Assembly: GCA_029210045.1 (NCBI GenBank)
Contig: JARGNX010000001.1
Location: forward strand, 1-43,345
DNA: 43,345 nucleotides
From: Coxiellaceae bacterium
GTDB taxonomy: Bacteria; Pseudomonadota; Gammaproteobacteria; Coxiellales; Coxiellaceae
Direction: 5' to 3'
The notes under the pieces were generated by a model. That model was not told the DNA's origin. It did not search any database and saw nothing but the letters and a program-made list of their open reading frames with translations. Positions 36,124 to 43,345 of the stretch are shown piece after piece (the first letter of the stretch is position 1; each line of letters starts with the position of its first letter). Position numbers and translations under genes: made by a program.

Positions 36124-37260
36124 ATGGCAGATTTAATAACAGAACCGGTTAATTTACTCGATTTTGGCTTGTCTGCCATGCAAGATTTTGTGCTATCACT
36201 CGGTGAGCCTAAATACCGCAGTCAGCAACTTATCCAATGGATCCACCAACGCGGTGTGATCGATCTCGATCAAATGACCAATATAAGTAAAGCCTTTCGT
36301 CAGCGCTTGCGTGAAGTGACGCAAACGGTTTTGCCTGAAGTGGCCTTGGATCGTGTGGCAACTGATGGCACACGTAAGTGGTTGTTGCGTTTAGATGATG
36401 GCAATATCATTGAAATGGTGTATATCCCTGAACCGAATCGCGGCACGTTATGTGTATCGTCGCAGGTCGGTTGCGCGTTGAACTGCAGTTTTTGCTCAAC
36501 AGGTAAGCAGGGCTTTAATCGAAATTTACGTTTATCAGAAATCATCAGCCAAGTGTGGATGGCTTATCACACCTTAGCAAAGGAAGGCAAAGGTCAGAAG
36601 CTGACTAATGTGGTGATGATGGGTATGGGTGAGCCGTTACTGAATTACCAGCCGGTATTAGCCGCGATGGAATTAATGATGGATGACTTGGCCTACGGTT
36701 TATCGAAATACCGTGTGACTTTAAGCACATCCGGTGTGATTCCAGCGATGAAAGATTTACAGCGCGATTCTATTTGCGCATTGGCGGTATCATTGCATGC
36801 GCCGAATGATGAGCTACGTAATCAGTTGGTACCAATCAATAAAAAATACCCATTAAAGCAGTTAATGCAGGTGTGTCGCGATTTTTATCGTGATGAGCCA
36901 AAGCGTAAAGTAACGTTTGAATATGTGATGCTTGATGGTGTGAATGATAGCCTTGAGCATGCAAAGCAATTAGCTAAGTTAGTGGCTAATGTGCCATGTA
37001 AAATGAATTTGATTCCATTTAATCCGTTTGACCAAGCGAATTATAAGCGCTCAACAGAGCGTGCCATAAAAATGTTTCAACAGTATTTGGTATCGCACGG
37101 TGTGGATACGTGGATTCGTCGTACGCGCGGTGAGGATATCGATGCAGCATGCGGCCAATTGGCCGGAGATTTTAAGGACAGGACGGGGCGTCATGAGCGT
37201 TGGCAGCGCACAGGGCGATTAATCCCGGTTAAGGATGAACACACACAAGCCGCAAAGTAG
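36124..37260 (+). CDS. rlmN: 23S rRNA A2503 / tRNA A37 C2-methyltransferase
   Basis: 378 residues, 22 bp after ndk. Radical-SAM motif C117-x3-C121-x2-C124 ([21 protein letters not shown] region), [10 protein letters not shown], and the C-terminal Cys in [12 protein letters not shown] that is transiently methylated. Improves decoding accuracy. Ends with a basic tail. Confidence 0.96.
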   Translation: MADLITEPVNLLDFGLSAMQDFVLSLGEPKYRSQQLIQWIHQRGVIDLDQMTNISKAFRQRLREVTQTVLPEVALDRVATDGTRKWLLRLDDGNIIEMVYIPEPNRGTLCVSSQVGCALNCSFCSTGKQGFNRNLRLSEIISQVWMAYHTLAKEGKGQKLTNVVMMGMGEPLLNYQPVLAAMELMMDDLAYGLSKYRVTLSTSGVIPAMKDLQRDSICALAVSLHAPNDELRNQLVPINKKYPLKQLMQVCRDFYRDEPKRKVTFEYVMLDGVNDSLEHAKQLAKLVANVPCKMNLIPFNPFDQANYKRSTERAIKMFQQYLVSHGVDTWIRRTRGEDIDAACGQLAGDFKDRTGRHERWQRTGRLIPVKDEHTQAAK

Positions 37261-37287
37261 CTAGTGTGAATTAACGAGGAGAGTACA

Positions 37288-37860
37288 ATGTCTGAAGATC
37301 TAGTGGTAGAGAGTCCAGATGAGGCTGTCGCGTCTGACGGCCACGTTGGTGAGACTTTACGTAAAGCACGCGAGCAAAAAGGTTTAGAGCAATCGGATAT
37401 TGCCAAGGAACTTCGTCTGAGTGTTCAAACGGTTATTGATATTGAAACGCATGATTTTCGTCAGACACATGCACTTACTTATGTGAAAGGATATTTACGC
37501 GGTTATGCGCGCATGGTGGATTTATCAGCTGATGAAGTGTTGGATGAATTCCATCAGAGTGAATGGGCGCAGCAGCAATTAACATTGCGTCAACCTGAAC
37601 AAGTAAAGTCACAAGTGGTAGCGACCACAGCATCGGCGCAAAAACGTAAAAAGCATCGTCATGTGTCGCGTTGGATAGCGGTAGCGATTATTGCATTAAC
37701 GTTGTTATTGGTGGCGTTGTGGTGGCAAGGACAAAAAAATCAGCCGCACTTAATGATTCATAGTAAACCGTTGTTGGCATTGCCGGAGCAGCATCTGCCG
37801 ATTAAAGGTGGTGATGTGGTTCCAGTGAATTTGCCACAGCAAAAAACAATAAAAGGTTAA
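37288..37860 (+). CDS. Short RodZ-like protein
   Basis: 190 residues versus ~300-340 for full RodZ. It has the N-terminal Xre-type helix-turn-helix domain that binds MreB (GETLRKAREQKGLEQSDIAKEL ... LTYVKGYLRGYARM, ~24-80), one transmembrane helix (WIAVAIIALTLLLVALWW) and only ~40 residues beyond it; the periplasmic beta domain (DUF4115) is absent. The helix-turn-helix half alone can couple MreB to the membrane. Position between rlmN and hisS matches rodZ. The C-terminus shows no frameshift remnant. Confidence 0.8.
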   Translation: MSEDLVVESPDEAVASDGHVGETLRKAREQKGLEQSDIAKELRLSVQTVIDIETHDFRQTHALTYVKGYLRGYARMVDLSADEVLDEFHQSEWAQQQLTLRQPEQVKSQVVATTASAQKRKKHRHVSRWIAVAIIALTLLLVALWWQGQKNQPHLMIHSKPLLALPEQHLPIKGGDVVPVNLPQQKTIKG

Positions 37861-37866
37861 TAGACC

Positions 37867-39138
37867 ATGGCAAAGTTCGAAGCTGTGCGTGGCATGAAAG
37901 ATTTAACTCCAGCTGAAATGCCGTATTGGCATCGTGTGGAGCAGGTGTGTCGCGATGTAGTCGCGCAATACGGTTATCAAGAAATCCGTTTTCCTGTTGT
38001 TGAAAAAACACAGCTATTTAAGCGCAGCGTTGGTGAGGTCACTGACATTGTTGAAAAAGAAATGTATACGTTTGATGATCGCAATGGTGACAGTTTAACT
38101 TTGCGCCCTGAAGGCACGGCAGGTTGTGTGCGTGCGGGGATTGAGCAGGGATTATTGTATAACCAGATTCAACGTTTGTGGTATGTCGGCTCGATGTTCC
38201 GGCACGAGCGTCCGCAAAGGGGGCGCTATCGTCAGTTTCAACAGTTAGGTGTTGAAGCTTATGGTATGCGTGATGCGCGTATTGATGTCGAAGTGATTTT
38301 ACTGAGTCATCGTTTATGGCAACAGTTAGGCATTGCCGATAAGCTGCAATTAGAGATTAATACCTTAGGCAGCAGTGAGTGTCGTGAGAAATATCGACAG
38401 CAGTTAGTGGACTATTTTAGTCAGCATCAAGAGCAGTTGGATGAAGATTCGCAGCGTCGGTTGCAGTCGAACCCATTGCGTATTTTAGACAGTAAGAATC
38501 CTGATATGCAGGCATTGATCGAAGCCGCGCCGAAGATGATGGATGCGTTGAATGACGATGCGCGCGCACATTTTGATGCGGTATGTGCAGGATTGGATGC
38601 GCTGGGTGTTGCTTACAAAATCAATCGACGTTTAGTGCGTGGTTTGGATTATTATTGTGATACGGTTTTTGAGTGGGTGACGGATAGTTTAGGCGCGCAA
38701 GGTACAGTATGTGCTGGTGGTCGCTACGATGGTTTAGTTGAGCAGTTGGGTGGCAAGCCGACGCCTGCGATTGGATTTGCCATGGGCTTTGACCGTGTTG
38801 TGTTATTGCTTGAGCAGTTGGGTGAGGTGAGTAATTCGGTTGATATTTATATGGTGCTAACGGGTGAACTTGCGCAACAGCAAGGTTTGAAGTTGGCGGA
38901 GACACTCCGCGATCAATTGCCGCAGTTATCGGTTGTCATGGATGCAACGGGTGGAAGTTTTAAAGCACAGTTTAAGAAGGTTGATAAAGCCAATGCACGT
39001 TTAGCGTTGGTGATTGCTGATGACGAGGCGGCATCTGAACAAGTCGTGTTGAAGTATTTGCAATCAGATGAACCGCAAAAGGTGGTGAGTCAGACCGCTG
39101 TCATCCCGGAAATTGCGAAGCAATTATCCGGGATCTAG
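37867..39138 (+). CDS. hisS: Histidyl-tRNA synthetase
   Basis: 423 residues, 6 bp after the rodZ-like gene. Class II motifs: motif 2 ([20 protein letters not shown]), histidine-specific [15 protein letters not shown] and motif 3 ([13 protein letters not shown]); [11 protein letters not shown] binds ATP/His. The C-terminal anticodon-binding domain is complete until ~410; the last ~12 residues ([12 protein letters not shown]) and the stop codon are encoded by a REP-like palindrome. Confidence 0.97.
   Translation: MAKFEAVRGMKDLTPAEMPYWHRVEQVCRDVVAQYGYQEIRFPVVEKTQLFKRSVGEVTDIVEKEMYTFDDRNGDSLTLRPEGTAGCVRAGIEQGLLYNQIQRLWYVGSMFRHERPQRGRYRQFQQLGVEAYGMRDARIDVEVILLSHRLWQQLGIADKLQLEINTLGSSECREKYRQQLVDYFSQHQEQLDEDSQRRLQSNPLRILDSKNPDMQALIEAAPKMMDALNDDARAHFDAVCAGLDALGVAYKINRRLVRGLDYYCDTVFEWVTDSLGAQGTVCAGGRYDGLVEQLGGKPTPAIGFAMGFDRVVLLLEQLGEVSNSVDIYMVLTGELAQQQGLKLAETLRDQLPQLSVVMDATGGSFKAQFKKVDKANARLALVIADDEAASEQVVLKYLQSDEPQKVVSQTAVIPEIAKQLSGI
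39100..39138. repeat. REP-like palindrome forming the 3' end of hisS
   Basis: GTCATCCCGG (39100-39109) pairs with CCGGGAT (39128-39134), and AATTGC-GAA-GCAATT forms an inner hairpin. The last codons of hisS and its TAG stop lie inside the element. Confidence 0.75.
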
Positions 39139-39144
39139 GGTGTT

Positions 39145-39192
39145 GTCACCCCGGATTTGGTGTTGTCACCCCGGACTTGATCCGGGATGACA
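39145..39192. repeat. REP-like palindrome with duplicated left arm
   Basis: GTCACCCCGG occurs at 39145 and again at 39165. The second pairs with CCGGGATGAC (39182-39191) around ACTTGAT. It follows hisS immediately and may act as its transcription end. Confidence 0.75.
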
Positions 39193-39210
39193 GCACAAGA
39201 GTTTTTAATT

Positions 39211-39452
39211 GGCAGATGAGCAAAAGGAGCCACTGCTGATTTAATGAAGAGTTTGGTGCGATTCTTGAGGGGTCGCTTTAACGGGCAGATGAGCAAAAGG
39301 AGCCACTGCTGATTTAATGAAGAATTTGGTGCGATTCTTGAGGGGTCGCTTTAACGGGCAGATGAGCAAAAGGAGCCACTGCTGATTTAATGAAGAATTT
39401 GGTGCGATTCTTGAGGAGTCGCTTTAACGGGCAGATGAGCAAAAGGAGCCAA
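39211..39452 (+). repeat. 73-bp tandem repeats, three full copies plus a partial fourth
   Basis: Copies at 39211-39283, 39284-39356 and 39357-39429, and a truncated one from 39430 that supplies the ribosome site (AAAAGGAG) for the gene at 39458. Copies differ at one or two bases. Each full unit also holds a short frame beginning MKNLVRFLRG. The stretch 39139-39457 contains this and the REP element but no real gene. Confidence 0.9.
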
Positions 39453-39457
39453 AAGAA

Positions 39458-40084
39458 ATGCGTAGAGATATGACTAACACGGAAGAACGTGAGTTTTTAA
39501 AGGACTGGTGGGACAGTTATGGTAAGGCAATTATTATTGCTGTTGTTGTTGGTTTGGCGATTGGCTATGGTTGGCGCTATTATCATCAATTTCAATTAAA
39601 ACGTGCGGCGCAGGCATCGGTGATTTATCAGCAGTTATTGGTGGCTGACAAGCAGGGTCAACCGCAGCCTGAGCGTCGCAAGTTGCTAGACCAGTTAGTG
39701 AAGCAATTTCCGAAGTCGTCATATACCAGTTTGGCGCAGTTTTTGAGTGCTAGTGATGATGTGTCGAATAAGCAATATAAATTAGCTGAGGTGTCATACC
39801 GTTGGGTGATGGATCAGGGTAATAATAAGAGTTTACAGCAAGTGGCGCGTTTACGTTTAGCGAAGATTTTGACGTATCAAAAGCAGTATGGTGAAGCGCT
39901 AACAGTGTTGAAGAAGGTGAATGATAAAAGTTATTTGCCGATGATTGAAAATGTGCGTGGTGATATTTACGCGGCACAGAATAAAAAAGATCAGGCACGA
40001 CAAGCGTACGAAAATTCAGAGCAGGGTTTATCGAAACTAGGTGTTGATAATCCGTTATTAAAACTGAAGATCGCTTCGTTGTAG
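39458..40084 (+). CDS. yfgM: YfgM-type TPR protein of the SecYEG periplasmic network
   Basis: 208 residues; ATG 39458 chosen for the AAGGAG 9 nt upstream (a second ATG at 39470 is also possible). A short cytosolic N-terminus (TNTEEREFLKDWWDSYGK) is followed by one membrane helix (AIIIAVVVGLAIGYGW) and a periplasmic tetratricopeptide-like part. It works with PpiD at the Sec translocon. In most gammaproteobacteria bamB follows; here der does. Confidence 0.9.
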   Translation: MRRDMTNTEEREFLKDWWDSYGKAIIIAVVVGLAIGYGWRYYHQFQLKRAAQASVIYQQLLVADKQGQPQPERRKLLDQLVKQFPKSSYTSLAQFLSASDDVSNKQYKLAEVSYRWVMDQGNNKSLQQVARLRLAKILTYQKQYGEALTVLKKVNDKSYLPMIENVRGDIYAAQNKKDQARQAYENSEQGLSKLGVDNPLLKLKIASL

Positions 40085-40092
40085 ATTAATGT

Positions 40093-40160
40093 TGTCATTC
40101 CTGGCTTGACCAGAATCCATGTTATATAGACTGGATCCCGGCTCTTCGGCCGGGATGGCA
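40093..40160. repeat. REP-like element pair between yfgM and der
   Basis: A degenerate GTCATTCCTGG-CTTGACCAGAATCC unit (40093-40118) and a second palindrome GGATCCCGG-CTCTTCGG-CCGGGAT (40133-40156). They lie where bamB would be expected. Confidence 0.7.
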
Positions 40161-40237
40161 AATGATAAAAGATATGGAAGTGTTGGATTCTTGAGGAATG
40201 GTAGAAAAAAGTAAATAAGTAGAAGGATGTAAATAAG

Positions 40238-41560
40238 ATGTTACCGGTAATTGCTATTGTTGGTCGACCGAATGTAGGTAAGTCGACATTATTTAATGTG
40301 TTAACCAAAACGCGCGATGCGTTAGTGGCGGATATGCCGGGGGTGACGCGTGATCGGCAGTATGGCAAGGGTGAGTATGATGAGCGTGCCTTTGTGGTGA
40401 TTGATACCGGTGGTATTGGTGAGCATCATGATCGTGAGATGGATGATTTAACTGATCAGCAAGTTGAGTTGGCGTTACAAGAAGCGGATCATATTTTATT
40501 TATGGTTGATGCTAAGGCGGGTTTGATGCCGGCGGATGAAGAGATTGCAAAGCGTTTGCGTCCTTTATCAGATAAGGTGACTTTAGTTGTTAATAAATCT
40601 GATCGTGTAGAGGCTGAGATAGCGGGCAGTGAATTTTACCGTTTAGGTATTGGTGAGCCGGAGATTATTGCTAGTGCACATCGTCGTGGTATTGGCGATA
40701 TGATGGAAGCGGTGATGGCGCAATTGCCGGAAGAAGAAGTTGAAAGTGATGACGATAAGAGTCGCATACATGTTGCTGTGATTGGTCGTCCGAATGTTGG
40801 TAAGTCGACATTGATTAATCGTATTTTAGGCGAAGATCGTGTGGTGGTATGTGATCGACCTGGCACGACGCGAGACAGTGTGTCTATTCCATTTGATCGT
40901 CAGGATCAGCGTTATATGTTGATTGATACGGCGGGCGTGAGGCGTCGCACTAAGGTAACTGAAAAGGTTGAAAAGTTTTCAGTGATTAAAACCATTCAAG
41001 CGATTGAGCGTGCGCATGTGGTTATTGTAATGGTTGATGCGCGTGATGGCATTGGTGAGCAAGATATGCGGTTGCTGGGTTGGGTGTTAGAGGCAGGTAA
41101 GGGGATTATTCTAACGCTGAACAAATGGGACGGTATGGATGATTATGATAAAGGGCGGGTGAAAGAGGCGATTGATCGTAAGTTGCCGTTTTTAGATTTT
41201 GCGCGCCGTTATTTCATTTCTGCTTTGCATGGTACGGGTGTTGGCAAGTTGTTTCATGCGATCGACGAGGCTTATGAGTCTGGTAGTAAGGACATTACGA
41301 CAGCTCAATTAACTAAAGTATTAGAAGATGCTGTAAAGAATCATCAGCCGCCGATGATTAACGGTCGTCGTATTAAGATGCGTTATGCGCATGTTGGGTC
41401 GCATCATCCGTTAGTGATTGTGATTCATGGTAAACAGTTAACTGATTTGCCGGGTTCTTATGAGCGATACCTTTCCACTTACTTTCGTAAGACTTTTGAT
41501 TTGGTTGGTGTGCCGGTACGGATTCGTTTGCGTAGCGATAAAAACCCCTATGTGAAATAG
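40238..41560 (+). CDS. der: Ribosome-assembly GTPase Der (EngA)
   Basis: 440 residues, slightly shorter than usual (~460-490). Two GTPase domains in tandem, each with GRPNVGKST (G1, ~8-16 and ~184-192), DTGG / DTAG (G3) and NKSD / NKWD (G4), then a KH-like domain that binds 50S rRNA. Essential for late 50S maturation. AGAAGG precedes the ATG. Confidence 0.97.
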   Translation: MLPVIAIVGRPNVGKSTLFNVLTKTRDALVADMPGVTRDRQYGKGEYDERAFVVIDTGGIGEHHDREMDDLTDQQVELALQEADHILFMVDAKAGLMPADEEIAKRLRPLSDKVTLVVNKSDRVEAEIAGSEFYRLGIGEPEIIASAHRRGIGDMMEAVMAQLPEEEVESDDDKSRIHVAVIGRPNVGKSTLINRILGEDRVVVCDRPGTTRDSVSIPFDRQDQRYMLIDTAGVRRRTKVTEKVEKFSVIKTIQAIERAHVVIVMVDARDGIGEQDMRLLGWVLEAGKGIILTLNKWDGMDDYDKGRVKEAIDRKLPFLDFARRYFISALHGTGVGKLFHAIDEAYESGSKDITTAQLTKVLEDAVKNHQPPMINGRRIKMRYAHVGSHHPLVIVIHGKQLTDLPGSYERYLSTYFRKTFDLVGVPVRIRLRSDKNPYVK

Positions 41561-41594
41561 AGGGGGTAATTCTTGAATAACATGGAGTGTAATC

Positions 41595-41879
41595 ATGAAA
41601 TTTGTATATCCCGTTGTTTCTGTATTAGTGTGTGGTTTGGCGTTGGGTGTTGCGCAAGCGGTTCCGAGTGAAAACTTAGGTGCGCCAGGTGGATTGGCGC
41701 CAGTAGCAAGACCAGCAGGCGTGAGTAACGCAGAGCAAGAACAAGTTATTCAAAAGTCTCCAGGCAATGGAGATGCGGCGCAAAAAGCTCAACAATCACT
41801 GGAAAAAGCTGCCGGCTCACCCGTTGGAGAAAAAGACGTAACAACAGAAGATGCCTCCGATAAGGTGCTGAATCAGTAG
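41595..41879 (+). CDS. Small exported protein of unknown function
   Basis: 94 residues, ATG 41595. Signal peptide MKFVYPVVSVLVCGLALGVAQA. The mature part (~70 residues) is Ala/Gly/Gln/Glu-rich and probably unstructured (NAEQEQVIQKS, AAQKAQQSLEKAAG). No family recognised. Between der and rhlE on the same strand. Confidence 0.65.
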   Translation: MKFVYPVVSVLVCGLALGVAQAVPSENLGAPGGLAPVARPAGVSNAEQEQVIQKSPGNGDAAQKAQQSLEKAAGSPVGEKDVTTEDASDKVLNQ

Positions 41880-41955
41880 AAAAAAGCTATTTTTGGTGTG
41901 ATTTTGACCAAGCTTGTGCTACTATCTGCCACTTATTATTAGGAGTATACGGGTC

Positions 41956-43345
41956 ATGTCATTTCAAGAATTGGGTTTGTCACAAGAATTATTAGCGGCG
42001 ATTAACGATCAAGGTTACAGTGTACCTACTCCTGTACAGCAAAAAGCTATCCCTGCCATTATTGAAGGTCGCGACATCATCGCGGCAGCGCAAACCGGTA
42101 CCGGAAAAACCGCTGGTTTTACTTTGCCGTTGTTGCAACGTTTACAAACAAAGCCAACGGAAAAGCGTCGTGTACGTGCTTTGATTTTGACGCCGACACG
42201 TGAGCTTGCTGCTCAAGTGCATGAGAGTGTGCAAACATACGGTAAGCATTTACCATTTAAAGCCATTGCTGTGTTTGGCGGTGTTAGCATTAATCCACAA
42301 ATTTCGAAGTTAAGAAAAGGCACGGAAATTGTTATTGCTACACCGGGTCGTTTGTTGGATTTAGTTGGTCAGCGTGCGATTGACTTATCATCTGTAGAGA
42401 CATTGGTGTTAGATGAAGCGGACCGAATGTTAGATATGGGTTTTGTGCATGACATTAAACGTGTTTTAAAATTACTGCCTAAGCAGCGTCAGAATTTATT
42501 ATTTTCAGCTACCTTTTCAAATGAAATAAAGACATTAGCATCGGGTTTGTTAAATAATCCAGAAAGCATTGAAGTGGCGCCACGAAATGCGACAGCTGAG
42601 CGTGTGAGCCAAATGATTCACCCGGTTGATAGAGTGCGTAAGCGTGAGTTGTTGTCGTTTTTGATTGGTTCGCAAAACTGGCGTCAGGTGTTGGTGTTTA
42701 CACGTACTAAGCATGGTGCTAATCGTTTGGCAACTCAATTAGAAACAGACGGGTTAACCTCTGCGGCGATACATGGCAATAAAAGCCAAGGTGCTCGTAC
42801 GCGTGCATTGGCTGACTTTAAGAAAGGTAAAGTGAGGGTATTAATCGCGACAGATATTGCGGCGCGTGGATTGGATATTGATAAACTGCCACATGTGGTG
42901 AATTTTGATTTGCCCAATGTAGCAGAAGATTATGTGCACCGTATTGGTCGTACTGGTCGTGCTGAGAATGAAGGTTTAGCTACTTCATTAGTTTGTATTG
43001 ATGAGAAAGATTTATTGCGCGATATCGAGAAATTATTAAAGTGCAAATTACCACAAGAAGTGTTGGCAGGCTATGAACCGGATCCTTCTATCCCAGCTGA
43101 ACCTATTAAACGTGGTGGTGGAAATAGACCGGCTAGATCTAAGTCGCCTCGACGCAATAAACCAGCCTCGAATAGATCACGTTCTGAGAAGCCAAAATCG
43201 GGAAAGCCAAGATCAGGTAAGCCAGGTGAGTCAAGATCATCTTCTGGAAAAGCAGGATCGGGTAAACCAAGATCAGGTAAGCCAGGTGAATCAAGATCAT
43301 CTTCTGGAAAAGCAGGATCGGGTAAACCAAGATCAGGTAAGCCAG
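41956..43345 (+). CDS. rhlE: DEAD-box RNA helicase RhlE (3' partial)
   Basis: 463 codons are visible and the frame runs off the window end. All helicase motifs are present: Q motif ([13 protein letters not shown]), [29 protein letters not shown] (VLDEADRM), SAT, and HRIGRTGR. Start ATG 41956 after AGGAG. The C-terminal tail beyond ~385 is basic and low-complexity ([17 protein letters not shown]) and becomes a 20-residue repeat with a 60-bp period. RNA remodelling in ribosome biogenesis and cold adaptation is expected. Confidence 0.93.
   Translation, partial: MSFQELGLSQELLAAINDQGYSVPTPVQQKAIPAIIEGRDIIAAAQTGTGKTAGFTLPLLQRLQTKPTEKRRVRALILTPTRELAAQVHESVQTYGKHLPFKAIAVFGGVSINPQISKLRKGTEIVIATPGRLLDLVGQRAIDLSSVETLVLDEADRMLDMGFVHDIKRVLKLLPKQRQNLLFSATFSNEIKTLASGLLNNPESIEVAPRNATAERVSQMIHPVDRVRKRELLSFLIGSQNWRQVLVFTRTKHGANRLATQLETDGLTSAAIHGNKSQGARTRALADFKKGKVRVLIATDIAARGLDIDKLPHVVNFDLPNVAEDYVHRIGRTGRAENEGLATSLVCIDEKDLLRDIEKLLKCKLPQEVLAGYEPDPSIPAEPIKRGGGNRPARSKSPRRNKPASNRSRSEKPKSGKPRSGKPGESRSSSGKAGSGKPRSGKPGESRSSSGKAGSGKPRSGKP
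43201..43345 (+). repeat. 60-bp tandem repeats in the rhlE tail
   Basis: Two units (43201-43260, 43261-43320) that differ at only a few positions, and a third that is cut by the window end. Each encodes a Ser/Gly/Lys/Arg-rich 20-residue unit ([20 protein letters not shown]). Total copy number is unknown. Confidence 0.95.

Noticed and set aside
39211..39452. Array of small peptide genes (MKNLVRFLRG...)
   Set aside because: The distance from AAAAGGAG to each ATG is about 14 nt, which is too far, and the frames shift between copies. A non-coding minisatellite is simpler.

Overview
The window reads as chromosome of a gammaproteobacterium with moderately low GC, most likely a host-associated member of or near the Legionellales. 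Grounds: gammaproteobacterial gene orders (dacA / D-amino-acid transaminase / ybeD / lipB / lipA; ndk / rlmN / rodZ / hisS / yfgM / der), an LssY-like DedA-PAP2 fusion, and two large proteins built like host-directed effectors. The placement is inferred from gene content only.

Bases 1-13445 hold five co-directional genes for large RTX (calcium-binding, type I secreted) proteins. The first is cut by the window start. It carries near-identical 423-bp tandem repeats and a FrpC-like self-processing module with its Asp-Pro bond. The other four are paralogues with a shared C-terminal module, a shared extra module between the RTX arrays and, for three of them, a shared upstream promoter-like cassette with a dyad. 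A convergent TolC-type outer-membrane channel follows (13435-14757, minus). Its signal peptide is readable only if translation starts at an ATT codon. No ABC transporter or membrane-fusion gene is present. Divergent from tolC lies a tandem set of four small exported DUF4402-like proteins (14962-17104).

Bases 17110-33592 are almost entirely minus strand. The usual dacA-dat-ybeD-lipB-lipA neighbourhood is split by about 10 kb of signalling and surface genes: a hybrid histidine kinase with a periplasmic repeat protein, a small USP-like protein, an OmpA-like beta-barrel protein and a FixL/FixJ-type two-component pair. A plus-strand 812-residue protein with a PI-kinase/HipA-like catalytic signature (25294-27732) sits in the same insertion.

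Bases 33819-43345 run on the plus strand. They begin with a 569-residue protein that combines an N-terminal HAD-phosphatase signature with what look like three SH2-like modules. Housekeeping genes follow: ndk, rlmN, a truncated rodZ-like gene, hisS, yfgM, der, a small exported protein and rhlE (cut by the window end). bamB is missing between yfgM and der. Intergenic space here is rich in REP-like palindromes and tandem repeats, and one palindrome forms the last codons of hisS.

Most notable: the HAD-SH2-like protein, the kinase-like protein, the RTX paralogue family with its shared control cassette and undescribed inter-array module, the self-processing module in the giant adhesin, and the ATT start of tolC.
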